Notes under the pieces: model-generated
Told to the model about the DNA's origin: nothing
Database searches by the model: none
The model's input: the letters and a program-made list of their open reading frames with translations, nothing else
Shown here: positions 7,399-16,296 of the stretch, piece by piece
Layout of the letters: each line of letters starts with the position of its first letter
Position numbering within the stretch: the stretch's first letter is position 1
Source of the DNA: CAYPAV01 sp964408805
GTDB taxonomy: Bacteria; Pseudomonadota; Alphaproteobacteria; UBA8366
DNA length: 64,000 nt
Direction: 5' to 3'
NCBI GenBank assembly: GCA_964408805.1
Contig: CAYPAV010000005.1
Coordinates: forward strand, 186,001 to 250,000
Made by a program: the position numbers and the translations under genes

Positions 7399-9486
7399 AT
7401 GTCCGACCTCGTCCATTTTGAAAAGCGCGGCGCCATCGGCATCATTACCGTCGACAACCCGCCGGTGAACGCGCTGAGCGTCGGCGTGCCGGAAGGCATG
7501 GCGGAGAGCGTCGCCAAGGGCAATGCCGACGCGGATGTGAAGGCCATGGTACTAATCGGCGAGGGCGGAAAGTTCATCGCGGGCGCCGATATCAAGGCGA
7601 TGGGCAAGGGCCAGACCTCCTCCACCGCTTGGCGCGAGGTCGTCGAGATGAGCGAGAAACCGGTGGTGGCCGCGATCCAGGGCTACGCCCTTGGCGGCGG
7701 GCTGGAGACGGCGATGCTCTGCAATTACCGGATCGCCTCGGATACTGCGAAGATCGGCCAGCCGGAGGTCGCCATCGGGATCCTTCCGGGTGCCGGCGGG
7801 ACCCAGCGCGTGCCGCGCCTCGCGGGCGTGCAGGCGGCGCTCGACATGATCGTCAGCGGCCGGCACTACGACGCCGGCGAAGGCGCCGATCTCGGCGTCC
7901 TTGATGCGATCTATTCCGACGACGGTTTCCTCGAGAGCGCCATCGCCTTCGCGGAGAAGGTCGCCGATACGCGGCCCCTGCCGCGGGTGCGCGACATGTC
8001 GGACAAGCTGCAGGACGCCAAGGACAATCCCGGCATCTTCGACGCCATGCGCAAGAAAATCGCGCGAAAGGCACGCAACCAGCGGGCCCCCTATGCCTGC
8101 ATCGACGCGGTCGAGGGCGCGGTGACGCTGCCTTTCGACGATGCCCTGAAACGAGAGCGGGAGCTGTTCCTGGAACTCGTGAACGAGGACGAGGCGAAAT
8201 CGCTCCGCTATGCCTTCTTCACCGAACGCCAGGCCCGCAACGTCCCGGACATCCCAAGAGACACACCGAAGATCGACGTGCAATCGGTCGCGGTGATCGG
8301 CGGCGGCACCATGGGCAGCGGTATTACCATGACCTGCGCCGATGCCGGCTTTCCGGTCCGCATCTTGGAGATGAACGAGGAAGCCCTCGCCAAGGCAATG
8401 CAGAAGATCCGCGACACCTACGTGGTCTCGGTAAAACGTGGCTCGATCACCGAGGCCGAGGTCGAGGAGCGGATGGCCCGGATCACGCCGGTCACCAGCT
8501 ATGCCGATCTTTCGGACGCCGACATGGTGATCGAAGCCGTGTTCGAGCGCATGGACGTCAAGATCCCGGTGTTCGAGAAGCTGGACCAGTCGATGAAGCA
8601 GGGTGCCATCCTGGCGACCAACAGTTCGGCCCTCGATATCGATGAGATCGCCCGCGCCACCAACCGGCCGGAATCCGTGATCGGCACTCATTTCTTCAGC
8701 CCGGCCAATGTAATGAAGCTGCTGGAGATCGTGCGCGGCGAGAAATCCTCTAAGGAGGTCGTCGCATCTTGCCAGCGATTTGCCCAGCAGATCGCCAAGG
8801 TCGGTGTCGTTTGCGGCAATTGCGACGGCTTCCTGGCCAATCGCAGCCGGGTCCCCTTCAATCTCGAAATGAACATCCTGATAGAGGACGGCGCCCTGCC
8901 CCAGGATGTCGACAAGGTGATGTATGATTTCGGCTATCCGATGGGCCCCTTCGCGGTCGCCGATCTGGCCGGCAACGATATCGGCTGGGAAGGACGGAAG
9001 CGCCGTTACGCCGCCAATCCGGATGCCCGCAAGCTGCCGATCCCGGATGCGATCTGCGAACTCGGCCGCTTCGGCCAGAAGACCCGGACCGGTTGGTACG
9101 ACTACAAGGAAGGCGACCGGACGCCCTATCCCTCGGACGTCGTGGAGAAGATCATCAGGGACTATCGGGAAGCAGCCGGGATCACGCCGAAAAACTTCAC
9201 CGAGGAGGAGATCCTCCGCCGCATCCTGTTCAGTTCGGTAAACGAGATTTGCAAGATCCTCGACGAGGGAATCGCTTACAAGGCCACCGATGCGGACGTT
9301 ATGTGGCTGAACGGTTTCGGCTTTCCGCGCTATCGCGGCGGGGTGATGTTCTGGGCCGACGCCATCGGCGTGAAGGCGGTCCACGACCAGATTTCGAAAT
9401 GGCATGACGAGTTGGGCGACCGCTGGGCCCCCTCGCCCTACCTGACGAAACTGGCCGCCGAAGGCAGGAGCTTCACGGGGAATTAG
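7399..9486 (+). CDS. Bifunctional enoyl-CoA hydratase / 3-hydroxyacyl-CoA dehydrogenase (FadB-like)
   Basis: A 695-residue fusion enzyme of beta-oxidation. Residues about 5-190 are a crotonase fold with the oxyanion-hole segments KFIAGADIKAM (58-68) and YALGGGLE (96-103) and the QPEVAIGILPGAGGTQR block. From about residue 296 follows the NAD-binding 3-hydroxyacyl-CoA dehydrogenase (VIGGGTMGSG), with the catalytic His in GTHFFSP. It hydrates 2-enoyl-CoA and oxidises the 3-hydroxyacyl-CoA. The frame opens at 7312, but GGGGGAGAG before ATG 7399 and the start of homology fix the start. An alpha/beta hydrolase gene follows 11 bp downstream, probably in the same operon. Confidence 0.9.
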   Translation: MSDLVHFEKRGAIGIITVDNPPVNALSVGVPEGMAESVAKGNADADVKAMVLIGEGGKFIAGADIKAMGKGQTSSTAWREVVEMSEKPVVAAIQGYALGGGLETAMLCNYRIASDTAKIGQPEVAIGILPGAGGTQRVPRLAGVQAALDMIVSGRHYDAGEGADLGVLDAIYSDDGFLESAIAFAEKVADTRPLPRVRDMSDKLQDAKDNPGIFDAMRKKIARKARNQRAPYACIDAVEGAVTLPFDDALKRERELFLELVNEDEAKSLRYAFFTERQARNVPDIPRDTPKIDVQSVAVIGGGTMGSGITMTCADAGFPVRILEMNEEALAKAMQKIRDTYVVSVKRGSITEAEVEERMARITPVTSYADLSDADMVIEAVFERMDVKIPVFEKLDQSMKQGAILATNSSALDIDEIARATNRPESVIGTHFFSPANVMKLLEIVRGEKSSKEVVASCQRFAQQIAKVGVVCGNCDGFLANRSRVPFNLEMNILIEDGALPQDVDKVMYDFGYPMGPFAVADLAGNDIGWEGRKRRYAANPDARKLPIPDAICELGRFGQKTRTGWYDYKEGDRTPYPSDVVEKIIRDYREAAGITPKNFTEEEILRRILFSSVNEICKILDEGIAYKATDADVMWLNGFGFPRYRGGVMFWADAIGVKAVHDQISKWHDELGDRWAPSPYLTKLAAEGRSFTGN

Positions 9487-9497
9487 GGTGATCCATC

Positions 9498-10301
9498 ATG
9501 TCCGACATTGAACTCGTTCACATCCGGGAAGGTGACGGCACTCCGCCGATCGTCTTCGTACACGGCTATCTCTGCGAGCACCGGAACTGGCGCCATCAGG
9601 TCGACCAGTTCAAGGCGACCAACACGGTCGTTGCCTGCGATCTTCGCGGGCTCGGCAATTCGCCGCTCGGCGAAAAGGAAATGTCGATCGAGACGCTGGG
9701 GCGGGACGTGGCCGACCTCGTGGCGGCAGAAGACCTGCACGGCGCCGTCCTGGTCGGCCATTCGATGGGCTGCCGAGTCATCATGGAGGCCAGCCGCCAT
9801 GCGGGCGGCCGGGTGGCCGGGCTGGTGCTGGTCGACGGCAGCCGCAGCGGCCAGGACCGTGACGCGGATCAGGCGCGTTTCGATGCGAGCGTCGCCGAAG
9901 CCGGATTCCCGGCCGTCGCCGGCGCCCTCTTCGAGGGCATGTTCTTCGGCGATCCGCCGGACTGGAAGGCAACCGCTCTCGACGCCGCTGCTTCCGTCCC
10001 GGAATCGATCGCGCGTCCGCTCTATCGCAATTTGATTGCATGGGACGCGGATCATCTTGAGCCGACCCTGGCCGGCCTCGACATGCCGGTGCTGATCCTG
10101 CAGAGCACCTATATGAACATGGCGCGACAACGCGTCCGCCTGGAAGCGGACGAAAAGAGTCCCTACCAGGACCTCATCACGGAACGGGTCTCGGACGTGA
10201 CCAGTCTGACCCTCGCGGGCCCGGGTCATTTCAATATGATCGAATCGCCGGAGTCGGTGAATGCCGCGATCGCCGATTTTCTCGCGGCGAAATTCGGCTG
10301 A
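9498..10301 (+). CDS. Alpha/beta-fold hydrolase
   Basis: A 267-residue cytoplasmic alpha/beta hydrolase without signal peptide. The HG oxyanion motif FVHGYL is at residues 20-25, the nucleophile Ser89 in GHSMG and the catalytic His244 in GPGHFN. The family contains esterases, lactonases, C-C hydrolases and acyl-CoA-related thioesterases; the sequence does not decide between them. It lies 11 bp after the FadB-like gene, so acyl-ester or thioester turnover is a reasonable guess. Confidence 0.85.
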   Translation: MSDIELVHIREGDGTPPIVFVHGYLCEHRNWRHQVDQFKATNTVVACDLRGLGNSPLGEKEMSIETLGRDVADLVAAEDLHGAVLVGHSMGCRVIMEASRHAGGRVAGLVLVDGSRSGQDRDADQARFDASVAEAGFPAVAGALFEGMFFGDPPDWKATALDAAASVPESIARPLYRNLIAWDADHLEPTLAGLDMPVLILQSTYMNMARQRVRLEADEKSPYQDLITERVSDVTSLTLAGPGHFNMIESPESVNAAIADFLAAKFG

Positions 10302-10330
10302 TGCACTTTATTCGAACAATTGGCGCCGAA

Positions 10331-10364
10331 TTAACTTGTTGTAAACGCATGCGCAACTAACATA
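10331..10364 (+). promoter_or_regulatory. AT-rich candidate promoter before the PAS pseudogene
   Basis: The stretch 10310-10385 is markedly AT-richer than its surroundings. TTGTTG at 10336-10341 and TAACAT at 10358-10363, spaced 16 bp, form a plausible sigma70-like pair. It would serve the now-broken gene that follows. Support is by pattern only. Confidence 0.25.
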
Positions 10365-10484
10365 TTCAAAGAAACTATATTGTTTGCGAAAGCGTCCGGC
10401 GTTCCTCGTTACGGCCCGGCGCAATACCGTTCACCGGGTTGGAGGGGCACTCCCGGTGGATGTGTTTGGACTGGAGGCGGTCGG

Positions 10485-11044
10485 ATGTCATACGTTCCGC
10501 TCGACGTGTCGCGCACCCTCAGCGGCACCGACGAGCAATGTCGAACCTTTCATTCCATTGCGGCGTTCCGGGCACGTGAACGCGGCAGCTCGCTGGATAC
10601 CCTCTACTACTATTGGGACGCGCTGCGCGGCGGGCACCAACTGGCGCCAAGAACCGACGAGTTCCATCCCGAGCACGTGTTCGGCCATAAGGTGTCATGG
10701 ATGGCCTGCAGCGTCGACGTCCACGCCACCGATCCCCGGAATTTCGTCATCTGCGACCATCCGGGGGGCGTCCTTCTGCCCGTTCACGGCGGCCTCCGCG
10801 GCAAGCGGGTGATATAACACCCGAGCCGCATCAACGCTGAAGCCGTAATGGCCGAATACCAGCTTTGCAAGACGCTGGCGATTCCGATGTATCACGAGGT
10901 CAACCAGGTCATCTGCGGCCACGCCCGCCATTTTCACCGGCTCCTGCTCTGCCGCTGGTCGACGAGACCGGCGCGGTGGTTCGGTTGGTCTACGGAATTC
11001 GCTGCGAGAACTTGATCATCAAACGGGAAAACTGCCGGATCTGA
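10485..11044 (+). pseudogene. PAS-domain protein pseudogene (nonsense plus frameshift)
   Basis: Reads from ATG 10485 as a protein resembling the alphaproteobacterial PAS_5-type family: YYYWDALRGG, then DEFHPEHVFGHKVSWMA and the later HPSRINAEA block. The frame hits TAA at 10815-10817, yet the same frame immediately continues with recognisable sequence (HPSRINAEAVMAEYQLCK). Around 10947-10951 it shifts: the text after CTCCTGCTCT makes sense two bases on (PLVDETGAVVRLVYGIR) and ends at TGA 11042-11044. The shift could come from a duplicated CT in CTCTG. At least two lesions suggest a decayed gene. PAS proteins of this type are of unknown role, possibly sensory. Confidence 0.6.
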
Positions 11045-11054
11045 GCTCGGGTTC

Positions 11055-11981
11055 CTAGAGTTCCCGCAAATCCGCCTGCAGAATCTCCAACCCCCGCCGC
11101 ATCAAACGGTCGGCGGCTTCCGGCGTCTTCCAGGCGGCATGGGCCGCGAGGGTGACGTTGGGGAGGTCGCGAAAGGGGGAGTCCGCCGGCAGCGGTTCCT
11201 CGGTATAGACGTCGAGGGCGGCGTGGCCGAGCGGGCCGGTGCGAAGTGCCGCCACCAGGGCCGCCTCGTCGACGATGCCGCCGCGCGCGGTGTTGACCAG
11301 GATCGCCCCCGGCTTCACGGTCGAGAGCAGTTCGGCGCCGATCATCTCACTGGTCTCGGCCGCATAGGCGACATGCAGCGAGATCGCATCCGCCGTCCCG
11401 AATAGATCGTCGAGCGCCACCTCCCGGCACGGCAGAGCCGGGTCGACGCCGCTTCGGTTCCAGGCGATCACCTGCATGCCGAAACCATGCGCCATTCGCG
11501 CCAACTCGCCGCCGACACCCCCGGTGCCGACGATACCAAGCGTCTTGCCCTCGAGCTCGACCCCTTCGCGGGACTCCCAGACACCGGCGCGGAGATCCCG
11601 GTCCATCCGGCCCAAATCCCGGGCCCCGGCGAGCAGGAGCGCGAAGGCGGCCTCGGCGATGCTGCGATCACCGTAGTTCTTGATCACCCGGACCATGATG
11701 CCGAACTCCGCGGCGGCGGCCTCGTCGACATAGTTGCTGGCGCCTGTTCCAAGGAACACCACCGTCTTCAAACTCTCGGCCCCGGCCTCGAGGACGGCGC
11801 GGTCCATCACCGTATGCCCGTTCAGCACGCCCCGGCGGCCGCGCACCAGACCCGCCAGTTCGCCGGCCCCGGGATCGCCGAAATGAAGCTCGACATCCCG
11901 CGTCAATTCGTCCGGATAATCCGAGAGAAGCCGGCGCATGTTTTCGCTGCAATCGATATAGATCGCTGATTTCGAAGTCAT
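11055..11981 (-). CDS. D-2-hydroxyacid dehydrogenase family protein
   Basis: A 308-residue NAD(P)-dependent D-isomer 2-hydroxyacid dehydrogenase. The nucleotide motif GIVGTGGVGG is at residues 149-158; the catalytic trio is Arg233 (NTARGG), Glu262 (TEEP) and His281 (AAHAAW). Such enzymes reduce 2-oxo acids such as glyoxylate, hydroxypyruvate or phosphonate-derived ketoacids. It is the last gene of a five-gene minus-strand run that starts at the OmpA-like gene at 16001, with a 15-bp gap to the ligase upstream. The substrate cannot be assigned. Confidence 0.87.
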   Translation of the reverse strand: MTSKSAIYIDCSENMRRLLSDYPDELTRDVELHFGDPGAGELAGLVRGRRGVLNGHTVMDRAVLEAGAESLKTVVFLGTGASNYVDEAAAAEFGIMVRVIKNYGDRSIAEAAFALLLAGARDLGRMDRDLRAGVWESREGVELEGKTLGIVGTGGVGGELARMAHGFGMQVIAWNRSGVDPALPCREVALDDLFGTADAISLHVAYAAETSEMIGAELLSTVKPGAILVNTARGGIVDEAALVAALRTGPLGHAALDVYTEEPLPADSPFRDLPNVTLAAHAAWKTPEAADRLMRRGLEILQADLREL

Positions 11982-11996
11982 TCCGTTCGCTCCGAC

Positions 11997-13493
11997 CTAC
12001 CCCACCCGCTTCTGCGCCTCCGCCGCCAGGGTCTTGCGGTCGAGCTTGTTGGTGCTGGCGAGCGGCAATTCGTCCAAGAACCAGACATGACGGGGATGCT
12101 GGTAGGCGGGGCCATTGGCGATGGCGTGTTGTTTTACGGTGTCCTCGTCAGGCTGCCCGGCGTCGGCCGGCACGATGAAGGCGACCGGCATGCGGCCCCG
12201 AACGTCGTCCGCCACCGGAACGACGCAGGCCTGCTTGATCGCGGGATGGGTCTCCAGCAATTTCTCGACCTCGACCGGGAACACGTTCTCGCCGTTGCAG
12301 ACGAACATGTCGTCGACACGGTCGACGAAGTAATGGAAACCCGCTTCGTCGCGCCGCAGGATATCGCCGGTCTTGTAATAGCCGTCCTCGGCCATCACCT
12401 CGGCGGTCTTTTCCGGCAGGTTGTGATAGCCCGGCATCTTCGCGGGGCAGTCCATCTCCAACTCGCCCCGGTCGGCGTCACGGTCGTCGCCGTCGACGAG
12501 GCGCATCTTCACCTCGGGGACTGGATAGCCGATCGAGAGGTCGGGCGTTGGCAGGCCGTCCGGATGGGCGCCGAAACAGACCGGCCCCGCCTCGGTCGTC
12601 CCGTAGCCGTAAGAAATCACCGTCCTCGGCATGGCGGCGCGAATATCGTCGAACAGACGTTGGGTCGCGGGCGCGGAGCCCATACGGACAATTTTTGCAG
12701 AAGAGAGATCGGTCGCTTCCAGAAGTGCCTTCTCCTTGGTCACCAGCGCCATCATCGTCGGCACCGAGGTCAGCCAGGTGCAGCCGAAACGCTCGATCGC
12801 CTTGATGTAGGTCTCGGCGGTGAATTGCGGCAGCAGCACGATGGTGGCATGTCCCAGCATCGCGGCCTTGGAGATCGCCAATGCGTTCATATGGTAGAGG
12901 GGAGCCGCCACCAGCATGCGGTGCGCCGACGCATCGCCGCCCTTGGATCGCACCTCGATCACCCAGAGATGGCCGTAATGGGTCAACGGGACGCCCTTCG
13001 GCCGTCCGGTCGAGCCCGAGGTATAGAGAAACATCGCAACTTCGTCCCGGTCGCACGCGACGATGTCGAAATCGCCGCGGTCGAGGAAGGTCTCGAAGCC
13101 GGCGCCGAATTCGACCGTCGGCAGACCCGCCGGGACAGCGCCCTGCCGCGCCTCATCCACGAACACCATCTTGGCGTCGCAGTCCGACAAGATGTAGGCG
13201 ATCGTCTCCACCGGGAAGCGCCAGTTGGTCGGGACCGCGACCATGCCCGCCCGCATGATGCCGAAATACGTCACCAGATAATCGGCACTGTTGGCCGCCA
13301 GGATCGCGATCCGGTCGCCGCGCCGATGACCCTCGGCCACCAGGGCCCGAGCCACCGCGTTGGCGCGACGGTCGACCTCGCCGTGGGTGAGTTCGATCGG
13401 GTTCTCGAAATCGGCGGCGTCGATCAACGCCAGCTTGTCCGGGTCGCGCGACCGGTCCGTCAGGTCGCCGAGATTTCCTGTGGCGGGAAGCAT
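11997..13493 (-). CDS. AMP-dependent acyl-CoA synthetase/ligase
   Basis: A 498-residue member of the adenylate-forming (ANL) superfamily. The phosphate-binding loop TSGSTGRPKG is at residues 158-167, the YGTTEAGP motif lies near 300 and YKTGD follows, with the hinge and C-terminal VDDMFVCNGENVFP block. It would activate a carboxylic acid to an acyl-adenylate and transfer it to CoA; fatty or aromatic acid specificity is not visible. The catalytic lysine of the C-terminal domain fits TNKLDRKTL near the end. It lies between the secreted amidohydrolase and the 2-hydroxyacid dehydrogenase, spaced by 10 and 15 bp. Confidence 0.88.
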   Translation of the reverse strand: MLPATGNLGDLTDRSRDPDKLALIDAADFENPIELTHGEVDRRANAVARALVAEGHRRGDRIAILAANSADYLVTYFGIMRAGMVAVPTNWRFPVETIAYILSDCDAKMVFVDEARQGAVPAGLPTVEFGAGFETFLDRGDFDIVACDRDEVAMFLYTSGSTGRPKGVPLTHYGHLWVIEVRSKGGDASAHRMLVAAPLYHMNALAISKAAMLGHATIVLLPQFTAETYIKAIERFGCTWLTSVPTMMALVTKEKALLEATDLSSAKIVRMGSAPATQRLFDDIRAAMPRTVISYGYGTTEAGPVCFGAHPDGLPTPDLSIGYPVPEVKMRLVDGDDRDADRGELEMDCPAKMPGYHNLPEKTAEVMAEDGYYKTGDILRRDEAGFHYFVDRVDDMFVCNGENVFPVEVEKLLETHPAIKQACVVPVADDVRGRMPVAFIVPADAGQPDEDTVKQHAIANGPAYQHPRHVWFLDELPLASTNKLDRKTLAAEAQKRVG

Positions 13494-13503
13494 GTCGGGA
13501 AGT

Positions 13504-14394
13504 TCACTTCTTCTTTGTCGCGGTCGGGCTGTCTATCGCTTGCGGAGAGCCGAAGAGGCGTTCGGCATTCTTGTAGGCGATGGCCGCGGCAACGTCACGT
13601 GGCAATTCCTTCAGCCACCAGCGATGCGCGGCGATCAACTCACGGTATCCCGCCCAACGCTCGACGGCATAGGTATCGGTGCCGACCATGATGCGATCCG
13701 CGAAACGGAGAAGCAGGTCCCGCCACGCAGGGTCGAGGGCGCTGTCAACGCCAGCGATATCATCCGCGCGGAAGGACACCTCCGTCACGACATTGGGGTG
13801 CTTCGCCAGCAAGGCAGCGACCACTTCCGCGGGCTCGGTCATGCCGGCATGGGCCCATAGAATTTTCAGCTTCGGCCGGAAGGCGAGCAGGGCGCGGATC
13901 GGCGACGCCGGCGCGTGGATATGGAGATAGATGTCGTATTGTTCCGCGAGATCCGCCATCCGGCGCGCCGCCTGACCGCCGGCCGTCACCGCATCGATCA
14001 GATGAAACTCACCGATCCCCTTGTAAATTCCGCGTGCCAAACGTTTCTCCACATAGGGCCCGACCTCCGGCTTGTCGAACCAGTTCCAAAAACCGATTTC
14101 GCCGTGATAGGGCCGAAGAATGGGGATCACGAGATCCGGGGCCAAGCGATAGAGGCGGAGCGTCCCCTCGTCGGGCGTGCTGGAAACGAGCGCCCGGGTT
14201 ACCCCCACCGCGCGCAATCGCGCAATCACGTTATTGGCGGGAAAATCGCCCCAGGCGGATTCGCTGTAATGGACGTGGGTGTCGAAGAGCGGTAACGGCT
14301 TTTCCGCGGCGCCGGCCGCGGTTGCGGTCGCCAGAAGGGCGGCGAGCGCCAAGCCCCGCCGCACCATCCGCCCATGGAAACGACTATATCCCAT
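13504..14394 (-). CDS. Secreted amidohydrolase-family metal-dependent hydrolase
   Basis: A 296-residue TIM-barrel protein with an N-terminal signal peptide (hydrophobic core around residues 14-27, cleavage near AGAAE). The metal motif FDTHVH supplies His40 and His42; a second HIHAP strand and the WAHAG segment give further ligands, and GTDTY near the end likely supplies the Asp. It belongs to the amidohydrolase 2 (ACMSD/TatD-like) group; the reaction is unknown and probably periplasmic. The first ATG overlaps the preceding gene by 11 bp; an alternative start at 14367 would give a shorter signal peptide. Confidence 0.75.
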   Translation of the reverse strand: MGYSRFHGRMVRRGLALAALLATATAAGAAEKPLPLFDTHVHYSESAWGDFPANNVIARLRAVGVTRALVSSTPDEGTLRLYRLAPDLVIPILRPYHGEIGFWNWFDKPEVGPYVEKRLARGIYKGIGEFHLIDAVTAGGQAARRMADLAEQYDIYLHIHAPASPIRALLAFRPKLKILWAHAGMTEPAEVVAALLAKHPNVVTEVSFRADDIAGVDSALDPAWRDLLLRFADRIMVGTDTYAVERWAGYRELIAAHRWWLKELPRDVAAAIAYKNAERLFGSPQAIDSPTATKKK

Positions 14395-15355
14395 CTATCC
14401 GAATGCGCCGGATCGCGATATCGCCCTCCCGATTGACGATGGCGAGACCGTCGAAAGGATCGTTGAATCCGCGATCGATCACTTTGATCATTCGCGCACC
14501 GTCGATCGAAACCTCCATCTTGCTGTCCAGCCCCCGGGTCCAAATGATGCGGCTCGGCCGGTCGGGATCGAGGCGAATTGGTGACTTCGCGAAATCCATC
14601 ATCGCCGTCCCGCCCCACGGATTGCCGCGCAACAGCCGCATCGCCGGCTTCGACCCGTCGCCGCCAAGCGAGAAGACCAGGCGGTAGCCGGCGCGCGCCT
14701 CTTCGCCCTGATAGAGATGAATCGCGAACCGGGTCGCGGCGGCGCCTTCAAGCGCGCGCGACGTCACCTCGAGCTCCATCGCGAAGGCGTTCGAGATGGC
14801 GATCGGCGCCTGGATCAGGGCCGCGCGGGGACCGCGCCGTCGCTTGCGATGGCGTTCGTCCTCAGCTGTTCCGGTCTCGGACCGCCGGCCACCTTGAAGC
14901 GCCTGGTTCATCAACGCGCCGAGAAGCTGCTGAACCGGGTCGCTCCCGGACCGAGTGGTCGGGGCATTCGTTTCCCTGTTCTCCCGTTCTTGCGAATATC
15001 GATGGCGCCGCGGATAGACGACCGAGCGAAGACCATGGCGCCAATCGAGCCTGAACTCGCCAGCGACGATATTCCACGGTTTACGAAGGCGCCGATTCCG
15101 GGCGGAGAAATCGTCCGACAGCAACATGCGCGACCAGGGTCGATGATAGCGATCGACGAGATCCCGGAGATCCTTCAGGAACCACGGATCGGCGAGCCGC
15201 TCGCGTTCGCCCTTGTCGAGCATCTTTTGCAGAGATTGGGTCAACGCGCGAAGCCGGGTTTCCTCGTTTTGGGACCCGCCCCGTTCATATCCTTGGCCCG
15301 CAGCCGACCCGCCGCCGAGGATCAGGATCGCCAAGCATGCGGCCAGAACTCTCAT
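14384..15355 (-). CDS. Secreted protein with a probable concanavalin-like (DUF1080-type) domain
   Basis: A 323-residue exported protein with a signal peptide (residues 1-19). The segment LLSDDFSARNRRLRKPWNI with the following GEFRLD resembles the opening of DUF1080/laminin-G-like beta-sandwich domains, and the later beta-rich stretch ending in RIDGI fits the second half of such a fold. Between them lies a basic, low-complexity insert (about residues 120-180). ATG 15355 is preferred over the upstream 15391 because GGAG lies five bases before it and the signal peptide begins there. Function is unknown; carbohydrate binding is possible. It overlaps the start of the amidohydrolase gene. Confidence 0.55.
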   Translation of the reverse strand: MRVLAACLAILILGGGSAAGQGYERGGSQNEETRLRALTQSLQKMLDKGERERLADPWFLKDLRDLVDRYHRPWSRMLLSDDFSARNRRLRKPWNIVAGEFRLDWRHGLRSVVYPRRHRYSQERENRETNAPTTRSGSDPVQQLLGALMNQALQGGRRSETGTAEDERHRKRRRGPRAALIQAPIAISNAFAMELEVTSRALEGAAATRFAIHLYQGEEARAGYRLVFSLGGDGSKPAMRLLRGNPWGGTAMMDFAKSPIRLDPDRPSRIIWTRGLDSKMEVSIDGARMIKVIDRGFNDPFDGLAIVNREGDIAIRRIRIDGI

Positions 15356-15437
15356 AACGGCTCCATCCCGTTCATGTTTCCGGTCGATCATATGCGGATT
15401 GGCCGGCCGAGTCTTCCCGGTCCCACCGAAACGGGGA

Positions 15438-16001
15438 TCATTTACCGAGTAGGATGTCCTTCGTCTTGCGTTCGATTTCCTGTGACGTCGGACCCGCGGG
15501 CTTCGGCACCTGAACCGGCGTCAGGTTCACGATCTCGACCCGGCGATTGACGCCGTTTCCGGGGCGGAGCGGATCCTTCAGCGCATCCTCGCCCTTCCCC
15601 AACGCCGTCAGGCGCTTGGTGTCTATGCGATGATGTTTGATGAGATAACTCACCACGGAGCGCGCCCGTTTTTCCGAAAGGGCCTGATTGAGAGCCCGGC
15701 CGCCCGAGGCATCGGTGTGGCCGACGACTTCGAAGCGCGAACTCGCCAGTTTCTCGTCTCGAAGCGCCGTTCCCAGCCGATCGAGCAATTCCCGGGCGGG
15801 TTTCGTTAGTTTCGCCGAGCCCAGTTTGAAGGTCACCTCGAGATCGATACTGCGTTTCGTCTGACCGCCATGCTCCGGCAAATAGATGATGGGAGCGAGA
15901 CTGCGGATGATCGCGTTCGCATCGGGCGCTTCGGCCGAATACGCGGGCGCGGCGACCGCGAAGATCGCCGCCAACAGGATTGGTATACCGAATCTCTTCA
16001 T
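15438..16001 (-). CDS. OmpA-family peptidoglycan-associated protein
   Basis: A 187-residue exported protein: signal peptide (about 1-23) and then an OmpA C-terminal domain. Visible are the beta-strand SIDLEVTFKLGSAKL and the peptidoglycan-binding signature FEVVGHTDASGG with LSEKRARSVVSYL and the RRVEI end, including the Asp and Arg residues that bind diaminopimelate. It has no beta-barrel, so it would be periplasmic and attached to peptidoglycan. ATG 16001 is chosen because GAGG lies five bases upstream; a GTG at 16004 is too close. It is the first gene of the minus run and is divergent from the paralog pair at 16297, whose neighbour at 18253 also has an OmpA domain. Confidence 0.85.
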   Translation of the reverse strand: MKRFGIPILLAAIFAVAAPAYSAEAPDANAIIRSLAPIIYLPEHGGQTKRSIDLEVTFKLGSAKLTKPARELLDRLGTALRDEKLASSRFEVVGHTDASGGRALNQALSEKRARSVVSYLIKHHRIDTKRLTALGKGEDALKDPLRPGNGVNRRVEIVNLTPVQVPKPAGPTSQEIERKTKDILLGK

Positions 16002-16263
16002 CACGACCTCATCTCAGCCTTTTCCGGGCGCGGGCGCAACCATCTCGGTCGTCGCCACTTCCATAGAGAATGGACGGACCGGCGACGGTTTTCGGAATGT
16101 CCCGATACGGTGCGTCAATTTTCCGACCTGACAGCCCCGGCCAACCGCTGTAAACTTTTGAATTGCCGAAATATGTCGTTCGAACCCGCAGTTTCATGGG
16201 AAAATCGCCCTGGTCCGTTCTTAACCAAGGCGTGGGACGCGGAAAACGCGTCGAAAACAATTG

Positions 16264-16282
16264 CCGATACCCGAAGTATCGG
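16264..16282. promoter_or_regulatory. Perfect inverted repeat next to the ribosome-binding site
   Basis: CCGATAC (16264-16270), a five-base loop, and GTATCGG (16276-16282) form a perfect 7-bp stem. Its last bases run into the GGAAGGAGAG ribosome-binding site of the gene at 16297. It could be an operator half-site pair or an RNA hairpin that limits ribosome access. The rest of the 295-bp divergent gap to the OmpA-like gene shows no other feature I can name. Confidence 0.4.
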
Positions 16283-16296
16283 AAGGAGAGAAGATC

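Noticed and set aside
7552..9405. Open frame of 617 codons on the minus strand
   Set aside because: It is antisense to the FadB-like gene; its translation is rich in His, Asp and Arg without any family motif, as expected for a shadow in high-G+C DNA.
12087..13691. Open frame of 534 codons on the plus strand
   Set aside because: It is antisense to the acyl-CoA ligase, whose motifs are all intact; the composition is shadow-like.
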